The notes under the pieces are model-generated. The model saw only the letters and a list, made by a program, of their open reading frames with translations, had not been told where the DNA came from and did not search any database. A program made the translations under genes and the position numbers. From Hafnia psychrotolerans (GTDB taxonomy: Bacteria > Pseudomonadota > Gammaproteobacteria > Enterobacterales > Enterobacteriaceae): a stretch of DNA of 64,000 nucleotides. Shown piece after piece: positions 10,977 to 21,964 of this stretch. The stretch's first letter is position 1; every line of letters begins with the position of its first letter. Location of the stretch: contig NZ_BMFZ01000001.1 in the NCBI RefSeq assembly GCF_014639435.1, forward strand, positions 420,748 through 484,747, written 5' to 3'.

Positions 10977-11067
10977 GTCTGTTATTTGAGTACACTTACC
11001 CCCAGCCCTCCAGAAATGTGAAGACGGTAGTAAAGACTCATCCTTCTTTATGAGTATGCCAGGTAGG

Positions 11068-11114
11068 AAAAATAGGGGTTTTGGTCGGTTTCATGACCAT
11101 AACCCCTATTTTTT
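11068..11114. terminator. Bidirectional terminator between lrhA and nuoA
   Basis: A 13-bp stem AAAAATAGGGGTT (11068-11080) pairs with AACCCCTATTTTT (11101-11113), and the 20-base interior carries a further short GGTC / GACC stem. The A and T flanks make it work on both strands. It lies 92 bases after the lrhA stop and separates it from nuo. Confidence 0.85.
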
Positions 11115-11510
11115 CATCTTATCTATAAGTGTCACTCCGACAACAGCGACAAAGATTGCTTTTTTTAAGCCAAATCCTCATCCGAAAGAACTTTCTTTTG
11201 GGGGGGGCTTAGTGAGCATGGAGTAAATCAAGCACGCTATTTTATCGATGATAATCAAAAAAAGTTGTCAAAACATTGTGTTTTTTAGCAGAAAATCTCA
11301 TCAAAATGTGTCTTGGATCAAAAAAATAACCTTGTTTAGTACATGGAAGAACCGTTTCCTCCTGAGGAGATGGTATTCTTTAGCCCGATGCATTAAATCC
11401 TGAAAACATAGCCTTGTTCTATCAAACTATTCACTGACTCGATTTAGCACGTCGCGTTCGCATGATATGTTAATAAAATGATGTTCATGTAAATTAATGT
11501 AGAGATGCTT

Positions 11511-11539
11511 TTGTCTAAGTTGACAAAAGGTTATATAAA
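11511..11539 (+). promoter_or_regulatory. Candidate sigma-70 promoter of the nuo operon
   Basis: A -35-like TTGTCT (11511-11516) and a -10-like TATAAA (11534-11539) are 17 bases apart. It would give a leader of about 145 bases before nuoA. Assigned by eye only; other promoters in the same gap are possible. Confidence 0.4.
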
Positions 11540-11692
11540 GGGGTAAAAAGCCCACAGTAAATCACTGGCTTAAACCGTTTATAGGCCGTGATATTATGTG
11601 GTTATTAATCCTTCCCTTGAATCGATGTGGTGCGCAAGCTGCCGTCAAAGAGCAGATGCTATAGCGCCGCTTTTGATGAGTAAGCTAAGAGT

Positions 11693-12130
11693 ATGTCAAC
11701 AGCCACTGAAGTTATCGCTCAACACTGGGCGTTCGCGGTATTTCTGATCGTCGCAATGGGTCTTTGTTGCCTCATGTTATTGGGTGCAGCGTTCTTGGGT
11801 GGGAGAGCCAGAGCGCGATACAAAAACACACCTTTTGAATCTGGTATCGCATCTGTGGGTACGGCCCGCATGCGTCTTTCCGCCAAATTTTATCTGGTAG
11901 CGATGTTCTTCGTTATTTTCGACGTAGAAGCCCTCTATCTCTATGCATGGTCAACCTCTATCCGTGAAAGCGGATGGACCGGGTTCGTTGAAGCCACCAT
12001 TTTCATTTTAGTCCTGTTAGCCGGCCTGTTTTATCTAGTACGCATTGGCGCACTAGACTGGACACCAACACGTTCGAAAGGACCTGTTAAACCGAGCCCA
12101 GCGATTAACACCAACAGTCATCCGCAGTAA
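11693..12130 (+). CDS. nuoA: NADH-quinone oxidoreductase subunit A
   Basis: Membrane-arm subunit of respiratory complex I, close to the quinone site. Of 145 residues, three membrane segments are visible (about 14-36, 66-88 and 98-118). The conserved loop [19 protein letters not shown] and the segment [15 protein letters not shown] carry the family acidic residues. It is the first gene of a thirteen-gene nuo operon in the E. coli order, all on one strand and tightly packed. Confidence 0.97.
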   Translation: MSTATEVIAQHWAFAVFLIVAMGLCCLMLLGAAFLGGRARARYKNTPFESGIASVGTARMRLSAKFYLVAMFFVIFDVEALYLYAWSTSIRESGWTGFVEATIFILVLLAGLFYLVRIGALDWTPTRSKGPVKPSPAINTNSHPQ

Positions 12131-12151
12131 GTAATAGCGAGGCATATTAAG

Positions 12152-12826
12152 ATGGATTATACGCTCACCCGCATAGACCCGGACGGTGAGAACGACCGGT
12201 ACCCCCTGCAAAAGCAAGAGATCGTTGGTGATCCTCTTCAGGAGCAAGTTAAGCGCAGCGTCTTTATGGGGAACCTCGAAGAGGCGATGCATGGGATGGT
12301 GAACTGGGGTCGCAAAAATTCCCTTTGGCCATATAACTTCGGCCTTTCTTGTTGCTATGTTGAAATGGTCACCTCGTTTACTGCGGTTCACGATGTTGCA
12401 CGTTTTGGTGCGGAAGTTCTGCGTGCTTCGCCGCGCCAGGCTGATTTCATGGTCATCGCCGGGACCTGTTTTACCAAAATGGCACCGGTGATCCAGCGAT
12501 TGTATGACCAAATGCTTGAACCGAAATGGGTGATCTCCATGGGAGCCTGTGCAAATTCAGGCGGCATGTATGACATCTATTCCGTAGTACAAGGCGTTGA
12601 TAAATTCCTGCCCGTTGATGTTTATATCCCAGGTTGTCCACCGCGTCCGGAAGCTTACATGCAGGCCCTGTTACTGCTGCAAGAGTCCATTGGTAAAGAG
12701 CGCCGCCCGCTGTCGTGGGTTGTTGGTGATCAGGGCGTTTACCGTGCAAATATGCAGTCTGAGAAAGAGCGTAAACGCGCAGAGCGTATCGCCGTGACGA
12801 ATCTGAAGTCTCCTGACGAGATTTAA
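12152..12826 (+). CDS. nuoB: NADH-quinone oxidoreductase subunit B
   Basis: Peripheral-arm subunit that holds the [4Fe-4S] cluster N2, which passes electrons to quinone. It has 224 residues. Cluster ligands are visible as the tandem cysteines in GLSCCYVEM, the cysteine in AGTCFTKM, and the one in [10 protein letters not shown]. An unannotated 148-base space follows before nuoC. Confidence 0.98.
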   Translation: MDYTLTRIDPDGENDRYPLQKQEIVGDPLQEQVKRSVFMGNLEEAMHGMVNWGRKNSLWPYNFGLSCCYVEMVTSFTAVHDVARFGAEVLRASPRQADFMVIAGTCFTKMAPVIQRLYDQMLEPKWVISMGACANSGGMYDIYSVVQGVDKFLPVDVYIPGCPPRPEAYMQALLLLQESIGKERRPLSWVVGDQGVYRANMQSEKERKRAERIAVTNLKSPDEI

Positions 12827-12974
12827 CACTGCGGTCTGGCATATACAAGGTCAGTCGAGTTTCATCAAGGCAGTCAGCGCAGATGCGACTTGAAAGAGGC
12901 CAGGTATAGTCAACCCTGAGGGTGAAGGATCTCCCCTTACGGCATAAATGACCATTTAGTGTGGTGAAAATAAA

Positions 12975-14774
12975 ATGACAGATTTGACGACGCAAGACAC
13001 CGCTCAGCCAGCATGGCAAACCCGCGATCATCTTGATGATCCGGTCATCGGCGAATTGCGCAACCGTTTTGGGCCAGAGGCCTTTACTGTTCAAGCAACC
13101 CGTACCGGAATACCCGTGGTATGGATCAAGCGTGAACAGATACTTGAAGCGATCACTTTCTTACGCAAACAGCCAAAACCTTACGTCATGCTGTTCGACC
13201 TGCATGGTATGGATGAGCGTTTACGTACTCACCGCGACGGTTTACCGGCCGCGGATTTTTCCGTTTTCTACCACTTGCTTTCTGTCGAGCGAAACCGCGA
13301 CATTATGCTCAAAGTTGCGCTGGCGGAAAACGACCTGCATCTTCCAACCATCACCAAGGTGTTCCCAAATGCCAATTGGTATGAGCGTGAAACCTGGGAA
13401 ATGTTTGGTATTACCTTCGATGGCCACCCGCATCTGACGCGCATAATGATGCCGCAGACCTGGGAAGGGCATCCGTTGCGTAAAGATTATCCGGCGCGCG
13501 CGACCGAATTCGATCCTTTCGAGTTGACCAAACAGAAAGAAGATTTGGAGATGGAGTCGCTGACCTTCAAGCCTGAAGATTGGGGCATGAAGCGTGGTAC
13601 CGAAAACGAGGACTTCATGTTCCTCAACCTTGGTCCAAACCACCCGTCTGCGCACGGTGCATTCCGTATTATTCTCCAGCTCGATGGTGAAGAGATCGTC
13701 GACTGCGTACCGGATGTTGGCTACCACCACCGCGGTGCGGAAAAAATGGGCGAGCGTCAGTCATGGCACAGCTACATTCCGTACACTGACCGTATCGAAT
13801 ATCTCGGCGGTTGCGTTAATGAAATGCCTTACGTGTTGGCCGTTGAAAAACTGGCCGGTATCACCGTAGGTGATCGCGTTAACACCATCCGCGTGATGCT
13901 TTCCGAACTGTTCCGCATTAACAGCCATTTGCTTTATATCAGTACGTTCATTCAGGACGTCGGTGCGATGACTCCCGTGTTCTTCGCATTTACCGACCGT
14001 CAGAAAATCTACGATCTGGTTGAAGCGATCACCGGTTTCCGTATGCACCCAGCGTGGTTCCGTATCGGTGGCGTGGCCCACGACTTGCCGAAAGGGTGGG
14101 AGCGTCTGCTGCGTGAATTCCTGGACTGGATGCCAGCCCGTTTGGACTCTTACGTTAAAGCCGCGCTGAAAAACACGATTCTGATTGGCCGTTCCAAAGG
14201 CGTTGCTGCCTATAATGCGGATGATGCGCTGGCTTGGGGCACTACCGGTGCAGGTCTTCGTGCAACCGGTATTCCATTTGACGTGCGCAAATGGCGCCCG
14301 TATTCCGGTTATGAAAACTTCGATTTTGAAGTGCCGGTTGGTGATGGTGTCAGTGACTGCTACTCGCGTGTGATGCTAAAAGTGGAAGAGCTGCGTCAGA
14401 GCCTGCGCATTCTGGAACAGTGCTATGCAAACATGCCGGAAGGCCCGTTCAAAGCCGATCACCCGCTGACAACGCCGCCACCGAAAGAGCGCACGCTGCA
14501 ACATATCGAAACCCTGATCACGCACTTCCTGCAAGTATCTTGGGGCCCGGTCATGCCAGCGCAAGAATCTTTCCAGATGGTTGAAGCCACCAAAGGGATA
14601 AACAGCTACTACCTGACGAGTGACGGCAGCACCATGAGCTACCGCACCCGTATCCGTACGCCAAGTTATCCGCATTTGCAGCAGATCCCGTCAGTTATCC
14701 GTGGCAGCCTGGTTTCAGACTTAATCGTCTACCTGGGCAGTATCGATTTCGTAATGTCAGATGTGGACCGCTAA
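12975..14774 (+). CDS. nuoC: NADH-quinone oxidoreductase fused subunit C/D
   Basis: Single 599-residue protein joining the 30-kDa (NuoC) and 49-kDa (NuoD) subunits, as in E. coli and its relatives. The NuoC part (about 1-190) has [20 protein letters not shown] and the [15 protein letters not shown] join. The NuoD part starts at about residue 205 with [20 protein letters not shown] and contains the quinone-pocket elements GYHHRGAEK and the C-terminal [10 protein letters not shown]. The fusion is normal for this lineage. nuoE starts two bases after its stop codon. Confidence 0.98.
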   Translation: MTDLTTQDTAQPAWQTRDHLDDPVIGELRNRFGPEAFTVQATRTGIPVVWIKREQILEAITFLRKQPKPYVMLFDLHGMDERLRTHRDGLPAADFSVFYHLLSVERNRDIMLKVALAENDLHLPTITKVFPNANWYERETWEMFGITFDGHPHLTRIMMPQTWEGHPLRKDYPARATEFDPFELTKQKEDLEMESLTFKPEDWGMKRGTENEDFMFLNLGPNHPSAHGAFRIILQLDGEEIVDCVPDVGYHHRGAEKMGERQSWHSYIPYTDRIEYLGGCVNEMPYVLAVEKLAGITVGDRVNTIRVMLSELFRINSHLLYISTFIQDVGAMTPVFFAFTDRQKIYDLVEAITGFRMHPAWFRIGGVAHDLPKGWERLLREFLDWMPARLDSYVKAALKNTILIGRSKGVAAYNADDALAWGTTGAGLRATGIPFDVRKWRPYSGYENFDFEVPVGDGVSDCYSRVMLKVEELRQSLRILEQCYANMPEGPFKADHPLTTPPPKERTLQHIETLITHFLQVSWGPVMPAQESFQMVEATKGINSYYLTSDGSTMSYRTRIRTPSYPHLQQIPSVIRGSLVSDLIVYLGSIDFVMSDVDR

Positions 14775-14776
14775 CG

Positions 14777-15313
14777 ATGACTAATTCCATGAACAATTCA
14801 GAGCTTCAGTACATCAACGTTTCAGAGCCAAACACGCAGTCTGCGTTTGAGTTCAATGACGCTGAGCGCGAAGCCATTGAGCATGAAAAACATCACTACG
14901 AAGACTCCCGTGCGGTGTCTATCGAAGCGCTGAAAATCGTGCAAAAGCACCGTGGCTGGGTTCCGGATGGTGCGATTTACGCTATCGCTGAAATCCTGAA
15001 TATTCCCGCCAGTGATGTGGAAGGCGTGGCGACATTTTACAGCCAGATTTTCCGTCAGCCGGTTGGCCGACATGTGATCCGTTACTGTGACAGCGTGGTG
15101 TGCCACATCACCGGTTATCAGGGGATCCAGGCGGCACTTGAACAGCAATTGAATATCAAACCGGGCGAAACTACCGAAGATGGGCGGTTTACCCTGCTGC
15201 CAACCTGCTGTCTGGGTAACTGTGATAAAGGCCCATCGATGATGATCGACGAGGACACTCACAGTCGTTTGCAGCCTGAGAAAATCAGTGAATTATTGGA
15301 GCGTTACTTATGA
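14777..15313 (+). CDS. nuoE: NADH-quinone oxidoreductase subunit E
   Basis: Thioredoxin-fold [2Fe-2S] subunit of the NADH dehydrogenase module, carrying cluster N1a. Cluster cysteines are seen in RYCDSVVCH and in [11 protein letters not shown]. At 178 residues it is about a dozen longer than E. coli NuoE because of an extra N-terminal stretch ([17 protein letters not shown]); a second ATG at 14789 would shorten this. The stop codon overlaps the nuoF start (ATGA). Confidence 0.96.
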   Translation: MTNSMNNSELQYINVSEPNTQSAFEFNDAEREAIEHEKHHYEDSRAVSIEALKIVQKHRGWVPDGAIYAIAEILNIPASDVEGVATFYSQIFRQPVGRHVIRYCDSVVCHITGYQGIQAALEQQLNIKPGETTEDGRFTLLPTCCLGNCDKGPSMMIDEDTHSRLQPEKISELLERYL

Positions 15314-16680
15314 CATTCCAGGGGTTTACACCAAAAAAAATCGACCGCACGCCGGAAATGCATCCGTTGACCTGGCGTATGCGCGAAGACGAACAACCGG
15401 TTTTCTTCGATGAGTACCGTAGCAAAAATGGCTACGTCGGTGCTGAGCGAGCCCTGAAAGGCATGGCGCAGGATGACGTGATCTCGTTGGTCAAAGATGC
15501 GGGCCTTAAAGGCCGCGGCGGCGCAGGTTTTTCCACGGGGTTGAAGTGGAGTCTGATGCCGAAAGACGAAAGCATGAACATCCGCTATCTGCTGTGTAAC
15601 GCCGATGAAATGGAACCCGGTACTTATAAAGACCGCTTGCTGATGGAGCAAATGCCCCATTTGCTGGTGGAGGGGATGCTGATCTCCGCATTCGCCCTGA
15701 AAGCTTACCGTGGTTACATCTTCCTGCGTGGCGAATATATTGAAGCCGCCGTCAATCTGCGCAAAGCCATTGAAGAAGCCAAAGCGGCAGGCCTATTGGG
15801 TAAAAACATCCTCGGTACCGGTTTTGACTTCGAACTGGTGGTACATACCGGCGCTGGCCGTTACATCTGCGGCGAAGAAACTGCCCTGATCAACTCCCTG
15901 GAAGGCCGTCGCGCTAACCCTCGCTCCAAACCACCGTTCCCGGCTTCATCAGGTGTATGGGGTAAACCGACCTGTGTAAACAACGTCGAGACCCTGTGCA
16001 ATGTGCCGGCAATTATTGAGTATGGCGTGGAGTGGTATAAAGGGATTTCCGCAGGTAAAAGCAACGACGCCGGCACCAAAATGATGGGCTTCTCTGGCCG
16101 GGTAAAAAACCCGGGCGTTTGGGAACTCCCCTTTGGTATTACTGCCCGTGAAATCCTGGAAGATTATGCCGGTGGCATGCGTAATGGCCTGAAATTCAAA
16201 GCCTGGCAACCGGGTGGCGCAGGTACCGACTTCCTGACGGCCGATCACCTCGATCTGCCTATGGACTTTGAGAGCATCGGTAAAGCCGGTAGCCGTATGG
16301 GTACCGGGTTGGCGATGGCTGTCGACCATGAAATCGGTATGGTGTCGCTGGTCCGGAATCTGGAAGAGTTCTTCGCACGCGAGTCCTGTGGCTGGTGTAC
16401 GCCATGTCGTGATGGTTTGCCATGGAGTGTGAAGATCCTGCGCGCGCTGGAGCGTGGTGAAGGTCAGCCAGGGGATATTGAAACCCTCGAGCAGCTTTGC
16501 CGCCAATTGGGTCCGGGCAAAACCTTTTGCGCACACGCGCCGGGTGCTGTGGAACCTCTGCAAAGTGCGATTAAATATTTCCGGGACGAGTTTGAAGCAG
16601 GCATCGCCAAACAACATTACAACAATGCGCGGGCGATTGGCGGGATTCAGCCAAATAACCTGCTCAAACAGCGTTGGTAA
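15310..16680 (+). CDS. nuoF: NADH-quinone oxidoreductase subunit F
   Basis: The NADH- and FMN-binding subunit where electrons enter complex I. The 456-residue protein shows the nucleotide-binding glycine-rich [16 protein letters not shown] and [19 protein letters not shown], and the cysteines [12 protein letters not shown] plus FCAHA that bind [4Fe-4S] cluster N3. It is coupled to nuoE by a 4-base overlap. A 148-base non-coding gap separates it from nuoG. Confidence 0.98.
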   Translation: MTFQGFTPKKIDRTPEMHPLTWRMREDEQPVFFDEYRSKNGYVGAERALKGMAQDDVISLVKDAGLKGRGGAGFSTGLKWSLMPKDESMNIRYLLCNADEMEPGTYKDRLLMEQMPHLLVEGMLISAFALKAYRGYIFLRGEYIEAAVNLRKAIEEAKAAGLLGKNILGTGFDFELVVHTGAGRYICGEETALINSLEGRRANPRSKPPFPASSGVWGKPTCVNNVETLCNVPAIIEYGVEWYKGISAGKSNDAGTKMMGFSGRVKNPGVWELPFGITAREILEDYAGGMRNGLKFKAWQPGGAGTDFLTADHLDLPMDFESIGKAGSRMGTGLAMAVDHEIGMVSLVRNLEEFFARESCGWCTPCRDGLPWSVKILRALERGEGQPGDIETLEQLCRQLGPGKTFCAHAPGAVEPLQSAIKYFRDEFEAGIAKQHYNNARAIGGIQPNNLLKQRW

Positions 16681-16828
16681 AAGATTAAGTAAAATTAATG
16701 GCAACAGACAGCGGACGGTGAGCCCGCTGCGTGCGAAGCCCTCAACGGGACGCGCTGCCAAGATGACAATCGCCAACCCGGCAAGAATTTTTGATTAACA
16801 CCCACTGTTAGGTGGGCCACGTGGAAGC

Positions 16829-19564
16829 ATGCTGACTATGGCTACGATTCATGTAGACGGCAAAGAATACGATGTAGATGGAGCGGACAACCTATTGCAG
16901 GCTTGCCTCTCTCTCGGCCTCGATATTCCTTATTTTTGCTGGCATCCGGCGCTGGGAAGCGTCGGCGCTTGCCGCCAATGTGCGGTTAAGCAATATCAAA
17001 ACGCGGAAGACACGCGTGGACGTTTGGTGATGTCATGTATGACACCGGCCTCTGATGGGACTTTTATTTCTATCAATGACGGCGAAGCCAAAGAGTTCCG
17101 TGAAAGTGTGGTCGAGTGGTTGATGACTAACCATCCGCACGACTGTCCTGTGTGCGAGGAGGGCGGCAACTGTCACCTTCAGGATATGACGGTCATGACC
17201 GGTCATAGCATGCGTCGTTACCGTTTCACTAAGCGCACTCATAACAACCAGGATCTCGGGCCGTTCATCTCTCACGAAATGAACCGCTGTATCGCCTGTT
17301 ACCGTTGTGTCCGTTATTACAAGGATTACGCGGATGGTACCGATCTGGGTGTGTATGGCGCACATGACAACGTCTACTTTGGTCGCCCTGAAGAGGGTCC
17401 GCTGGAAAGCGAATTCTCCGGTAACCTTGTTGAAGTCTGTCCTACCGGCGTATTTACTGACAAAACCCACTCTGAACGCTACAACCGTAAATGGGACATG
17501 CAGTTTGCACCAAGCATCTGTCAGCAATGTTCCGTTGGCTGTAACACCAGCCCAGGTGAACGTTATGGAGAACTGCGCCGCATCGAAAACCGTTATAACG
17601 GCACGGTTAACCATTACTTCTTGTGCGACCGTGGCCGCTTCGGTTATGGCTACGTCAATGCAAAAGATCGACCAAAGAAACCCCAGCAATTGCGCGGCAA
17701 CGACTGGATCGAACTGAACGCTGAACAGGCGATGCAAGGCGCGGCAGACATTCTGCGTCAGGCACAAAAAACCATCGGTATCGGTTCTCCTCGCGCGAGT
17801 CTCGAAAGCAACTTTGCGCTGCGTGAATTGGTGGGTGCTGACAACTTCTATACCGGTATCAATGCTGCCGAACAGGGCCGTCTTGAGCTGATGCTCAACG
17901 TATTGCGCAACAGTGGCGTGCATACGCCAGCGCTGCGGGAAATCGAAGAGTACGACGCAGTGCTCGTTCTGGGCGAAGATTTGACTCAGACCGGTGCGCG
18001 TATTGCGCTATCTGTTCGCCAGGCAGTGAAAGGTAAAGCCCGTGCGATGGCTGCAGCACAGCGCGTTGCTGACTGGCAGATTGCCGCCGTGCAGAACATT
18101 GGACAGCACGCCAAGCATCCGCTGTTTATCACCAACGTTGATAACACCCGTCTCGACGATATCGCTGCTTACAATTACCGCGCACCAGTCGATGATCAAG
18201 CCCGTTTCGGCTTTGCCATCGCCCATGCGTTGGATGATTCAGCCCCCGCAGTTTCCGACCTGGCTGACGGTCTCGACAAAAAAATCGATGTGATCGTACA
18301 AGCCTTAGCGGGTGCACGTAAGCCACTGATTATTACTGGCAGCAATGCCGGCAGTGACGCGATTATCGCGGCGGCCGCTAACGTGGCGAAAGCCCTGAAG
18401 GCTCGCGGCAGTGACGTCGGTATTACCTTCGTTGCGTCAGCGGCCAACAGCATTGGTTTGTCGATGATTGGTGGTGGCACGCTGGACGCTGCACTTGAGT
18501 TGTTGGTCAACGGCGGTGCAGACAGCGCCATCGTGATGGAAAATGACCTTTACCGTCACGCACCGGAAGCGCAAGTCGAAGCGGCACTGAACAACGTCCA
18601 GAATCTGTTGGTGCTTGATCATCAGCGCACCCGCATTATGGATAAGGCCAGCCTGATCCTGCCTGCAGCAAGTTTTGCAGAAAGTGACGGTACGTTGGTG
18701 AATCAGGAAGGCCGCGCCCAGCGCTTCTTCCAGGTTTATGACCCCGCGTATTTCGACACTACCGTTGCGATGCTGGAAAGCTGGCGCTGGATGCACTCGC
18801 TGCACTCCACGCTCAACAGCCGTCAGGTCGACTGGACTCAGCTTGATCACGTGATCGAAGCCTGCGTTGAAGCACTGCCACAACTGAAAGGCATGGTTGA
18901 AGCAGCACCCAATGCGGGCTTCCGTATTCGTGGTCAGAAACTCGCCCGTTCACCACACCGCTCAAGTGGCCGTACGGCGATGCGTGCGGACATCAGCGTA
19001 CATGAACCGCGTCAGCCGCAAGATAAAGACACCATGTTTGCCTTCTCGATGGAAGGGAACAACAACCCGTTAGCCGACCGCAATCAGGTACCCTTTGCCT
19101 GGGCACCGGGCTGGAACTCACCGCAAGCCTGGAACAAATTCCAGAGCGAAGTTGGCGGCAGTCTGCGTCATGGTGATCCGGGTGTGCGCATGATCGAAGC
19201 AGGCGAGGGGACGTTGGATTACTTCTCCGACATTCCTGCGGCGTTTAGTGCGTCTGCCAATGAATGGCGTGTTGCTCCGTACTATCATCTGTTCGGCAGC
19301 GAAGAGATGAGCCAGCGTTCTGGCGTGATTCAGCAACGTATGCCTCAACCTTACGTAATGGTGAACCCGGTAGATGCTGCGCAGTTAGGTGTGAATGCAG
19401 GTTCGCAGGTGGAATTCACCTGTGGCGGTCAGACACTGAGCTTGCCGGTACGCCTGAGTGAAACCTTGAGTCAGGGACAAGTTGGTCTGCCACTGGGCTT
19501 GCCGGGTATTCCGCCGGTTCTGGTCGGTGCAACGGTTGAGAATCTGCGGGAGGCAGCACGATGA
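16829..19564 (+). CDS. nuoG: NADH-quinone oxidoreductase subunit G
   Basis: Largest peripheral subunit, carrying clusters N1b, N4, N5 and the extra cluster N7 typical of E. coli-type enzymes. Seen: the [2Fe-2S] cysteines in [18 protein letters not shown], the His-Cys site [14 protein letters not shown], the [13 protein letters not shown] motif, and the N7 motif [13 protein letters not shown]; a molybdopterin-oxidoreductase-like domain follows. The start is either ATG 16829 (GGAAGC just before it, 911 residues) or ATG 16838 ([11 protein letters not shown], the usual family start, 908 residues). The stop overlaps nuoH (ATGA). Confidence 0.96.
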   Translation: MLTMATIHVDGKEYDVDGADNLLQACLSLGLDIPYFCWHPALGSVGACRQCAVKQYQNAEDTRGRLVMSCMTPASDGTFISINDGEAKEFRESVVEWLMTNHPHDCPVCEEGGNCHLQDMTVMTGHSMRRYRFTKRTHNNQDLGPFISHEMNRCIACYRCVRYYKDYADGTDLGVYGAHDNVYFGRPEEGPLESEFSGNLVEVCPTGVFTDKTHSERYNRKWDMQFAPSICQQCSVGCNTSPGERYGELRRIENRYNGTVNHYFLCDRGRFGYGYVNAKDRPKKPQQLRGNDWIELNAEQAMQGAADILRQAQKTIGIGSPRASLESNFALRELVGADNFYTGINAAEQGRLELMLNVLRNSGVHTPALREIEEYDAVLVLGEDLTQTGARIALSVRQAVKGKARAMAAAQRVADWQIAAVQNIGQHAKHPLFITNVDNTRLDDIAAYNYRAPVDDQARFGFAIAHALDDSAPAVSDLADGLDKKIDVIVQALAGARKPLIITGSNAGSDAIIAAAANVAKALKARGSDVGITFVASAANSIGLSMIGGGTLDAALELLVNGGADSAIVMENDLYRHAPEAQVEAALNNVQNLLVLDHQRTRIMDKASLILPAASFAESDGTLVNQEGRAQRFFQVYDPAYFDTTVAMLESWRWMHSLHSTLNSRQVDWTQLDHVIEACVEALPQLKGMVEAAPNAGFRIRGQKLARSPHRSSGRTAMRADISVHEPRQPQDKDTMFAFSMEGNNNPLADRNQVPFAWAPGWNSPQAWNKFQSEVGGSLRHGDPGVRMIEAGEGTLDYFSDIPAAFSASANEWRVAPYYHLFGSEEMSQRSGVIQQRMPQPYVMVNPVDAAQLGVNAGSQVEFTCGGQTLSLPVRLSETLSQGQVGLPLGLPGIPPVLVGATVENLREAAR

Positions 19565-20538
19565 GCTGGTTTACACCTGAAGTGATCGCGGTGCTTATCG
19601 CCGTGCTCAAAGCCGTAGTGATCCTGTTAGTGGTCGTGGTCTGCGGTGCGTTCATGAGCTTTGGTGAACGCCGCTTGCTGGCGCTGTTCCAGAACCGTTA
19701 CGGACCAAACCGTGTCGGCTGGGGTGGCTCGCTACAGCTGGTTGCTGACATGATCAAAATGTTCTTCAAAGAGGACTGGGTACCGAAGTTCACCGATCGC
19801 GCCATTTTTACCCTCGCGCCTATGATTGCCTTCAGCTCGATGCTGATTGCTTTCTCCATCGTGCCGGTCACGCCGACTTGGTTCGCGGCTGACCTGAACA
19901 TAGGTATTCTGTTCTTCCTGATGATGGCTGGCCTCACGGTTTATGCTGTGCTGTTCGCTGGCTGGTCAAGTAACAACAAATACTCGCTGTTAGGTGCGAT
20001 GCGTGCGTCCGCCCAGACTCTGAGCTATGAAGTGTTCCTTGGTTTGTCACTGATGGGCGTGGTGGCGCAAGCTGGCTCGTTCAATATGCAGGACATCGTC
20101 AATTCTCAGACGCACATGTGGAACATCATTCCTCAGTTCTTCGGCTTTTTGACCTTTGCAATAGCGGGCGTTGCGGTGTGTCACCGTCATCCGTTTGACC
20201 AACCAGAAGCGGAGCAAGAACTGGCAGATGGTTACCACATTGAATATTCCGGTATGAAGTTCGGTCTGTTCTTCGTGGGTGAATACATTGGTATCGTCAC
20301 TGTCTCTGCGCTCATTGTCACCTTGTTCTTCGGTGGTTGGCAGGGACCGTTCCTGCCGCCGGTTATCTGGTTTGCGCTGAAAACGGCATTCTTCATGGTG
20401 ATGTTTATTTTGATACGTGCTGCTCTGCCGCGTCCGCGCTATGACCAGGTGATGTCATTCGGCTGGAAAGTTTGCCTGCCGCTGACGTTGATTAACCTGC
20501 TGGCGACCGCTGCGGTCATCTTGTACAACGCGCAATAA
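19561..20538 (+). CDS. nuoH: NADH-quinone oxidoreductase subunit H
   Basis: Membrane subunit that forms the quinone chamber and the link between electron transfer and proton pumping. 325 residues with eight or so membrane segments. Family signatures: [20 protein letters not shown] near residue 37 and [20 protein letters not shown] near 215, the latter lining the quinone cavity with several acidic residues. Overlaps the end of nuoG by four bases. Confidence 0.98.
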   Translation: MSWFTPEVIAVLIAVLKAVVILLVVVVCGAFMSFGERRLLALFQNRYGPNRVGWGGSLQLVADMIKMFFKEDWVPKFTDRAIFTLAPMIAFSSMLIAFSIVPVTPTWFAADLNIGILFFLMMAGLTVYAVLFAGWSSNNKYSLLGAMRASAQTLSYEVFLGLSLMGVVAQAGSFNMQDIVNSQTHMWNIIPQFFGFLTFAIAGVAVCHRHPFDQPEAEQELADGYHIEYSGMKFGLFFVGEYIGIVTVSALIVTLFFGGWQGPFLPPVIWFALKTAFFMVMFILIRAALPRPRYDQVMSFGWKVCLPLTLINLLATAAVILYNAQ

Positions 20539-20552
20539 GGGGTGATTTAACC

Positions 20553-21095
20553 ATGACATTGAAAGACATAGTTGTCGGGTTCGGCACCCAGGTTCGCAGC
20601 TTGTGGATGATAGGCCTGCATGCCTTCGCCAAGCGCGAAACCCAGATGTACCCGGAAGAAAAAGTTAACGTACCGGCTCGCTACCGTGGTCGAATCGTGC
20701 TGACGCGCGATCCGGACGGTGAAGAGCGCTGTGTTGCTTGTAACCTGTGTGCGGTAGCTTGCCCGGTAGGCTGTATTTCGCTGCAAAAAGCCGAACATAA
20801 AGACGGTCGTTGGTATCCTGAGTTTTTCCGTATCAACTTTTCACGCTGTATTTTCTGCGGTCTGTGCGAAGAAGCTTGCCCGACAACAGCCATTCAGTTG
20901 ACGCCGGACTTTGAAATGGGTGAATTCAAGCGCCAGGATCTGGTGTACGAAAAAGAAGATCTGCTGATCTCGGGGCCGGGTAAGTATCCGGAATATAACT
21001 TCTACCGGATGGCCGGTATGGCAGTTGACGGCAAGTCGAAAGGCGAAGCCGAAAATGAAGCCAAACCGATCAACGTCAAAGGTCTGTTGCCTTAA
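20553..21095 (+). CDS. nuoI: NADH-quinone oxidoreductase subunit I
   Basis: Ferredoxin-like subunit with two [4Fe-4S] clusters (N6a and N6b) that carry electrons toward N2. The 180-residue protein contains the two motifs [15 protein letters not shown] and [15 protein letters not shown]. It lies 14 bases after nuoH with GGGGTG upstream of the ATG. Confidence 0.98.
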   Translation: MTLKDIVVGFGTQVRSLWMIGLHAFAKRETQMYPEEKVNVPARYRGRIVLTRDPDGEERCVACNLCAVACPVGCISLQKAEHKDGRWYPEFFRINFSRCIFCGLCEEACPTTAIQLTPDFEMGEFKRQDLVYEKEDLLISGPGKYPEYNFYRMAGMAVDGKSKGEAENEAKPINVKGLLP

Positions 21096-21107
21096 GGAGC
21101 CGCAAGC

Positions 21108-21665
21108 ATGGAATTTGCATTTTATATTGCAGCCGTGGTGGCCGTGTTGGCGACATTGCGTGTTATCACGCACACCAACCCCGTTCACGCATTGCTGTAT
21201 CTGATCGTCTCGCTTCTGGCGATCGCTGCAGTGTTCTTTTCGCTCGGTGCGTATTTTGCCGGTGCGTTGGAGATCATCGTGTATGCCGGTGCCATTATGG
21301 TGTTGTTCGTCTTCGTGGTGATGATGCTGAACCTTGGCAACGTCGAAGAACAGGAACGCCTGTGGCTTAAGCCTTCCACCTGGATTGGTCCTTCGATTCT
21401 GTCGATAGTGCTGTTGGGTGTGATGATCACCTCAATTACTGGCCTCCACGACCACGGCATCAACGGTACGATGGTAGACGCGAAAGCGGTTGGTATCGCG
21501 CTGTTTGGTCCTTACGTTCTGGCCGTTGAGCTGGCGTCTATGTTACTACTGGCTGGTTTAGTGGTGGCCTTCCATATTGGCCGTGAACAGAAAGCGGGTG
21601 AAGTGTTTGGTGATGCACCTGGCACCACTGAAATGGCGAAAAGAAAAACGGAGGAGAGAGCATGA
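21108..21665 (+). CDS. nuoJ: NADH-quinone oxidoreductase subunit J
   Basis: Membrane-arm subunit of 185 residues with five hydrophobic segments; the conserved third segment [20 protein letters not shown] carries the family tyrosine and glycine. A strong AAGGAG site precedes the ATG. The stop codon overlaps the nuoK start. Confidence 0.97.
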   Translation: MEFAFYIAAVVAVLATLRVITHTNPVHALLYLIVSLLAIAAVFFSLGAYFAGALEIIVYAGAIMVLFVFVVMMLNLGNVEEQERLWLKPSTWIGPSILSIVLLGVMITSITGLHDHGINGTMVDAKAVGIALFGPYVLAVELASMLLLAGLVVAFHIGREQKAGEVFGDAPGTTEMAKRKTEERA

Positions 21666-21964
21666 TCCCTCTACAGCATGGCCTGATCCTGGCCGCAATT
21701 TTGTTTGTTTTGGGGCTAACCGGGCTGCTTGTTCGCCGTAATCTGCTGTTTATGCTGATCAGTCTGGAAGTGATGATCAACGCAGCGGCGCTAGCATTCA
21801 TCGTGGCCGGGAGCTATTGGGGTCAGGCAGACGGTCAGGTGATGTATATCCTGGCAATCAGCCTGGCAGCGGCGGAGGCCAGTATTGGTCTGGCGTTGCT
21901 GTTGCAACTCCATCGCCGCCGCCACACCCTGAATATCGACACTGTCAGTGAGATGCGCGGATGA
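21662..21964 (+). CDS. nuoK: NADH-quinone oxidoreductase subunit K
   Basis: Small three-segment membrane subunit (100 residues, MrpC-like) of the proton channel. The conserved membrane glutamates are visible in [14 protein letters not shown] and in [13 protein letters not shown]. It overlaps both neighbours by four bases, a sign of translational coupling. Confidence 0.98.
   Translation: MIPLQHGLILAAILFVLGLTGLLVRRNLLFMLISLEVMINAAALAFIVAGSYWGQADGQVMYILAISLAAAEASIGLALLLQLHRRRHTLNIDTVSEMRG

Larger units (their letters stand above)
10977..11692. other. lrhA / nuoA intergenic region with probable nuo control sites
   Basis: No gene is seen in these 716 bases. After the lrhA terminator there is a run of eight G residues (11200-11207), several A/T tracts that could bind IHF or Fis, an ArcA-like sequence TGTTAATAAA (11468-11477), and a plausible promoter just upstream of nuoA. 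In E. coli a similarly long upstream region carries the ArcA, NarL, Fnr, IHF and Fis sites of the nuo operon. Confidence 0.6.

Noticed and set aside
11468-11477. ArcA-like sequence upstream of nuoA
   Set aside because: A single match in an AT-rich region; plausible from E. coli but too weak to list as its own site.
12827-12974. 148-base gap between nuoB and nuoC
   Set aside because: Checked for genes and terminators; only weak inverted repeats were seen. A gap of similar kind exists in E. coli.
16681-16828. 148-base gap between nuoF and nuoG
   Set aside because: Two short hairpins (AGCGG/CCGCT near 16711, CCCAC/GTGGG near 16803) but no T run and no reading frame; no function can be argued.
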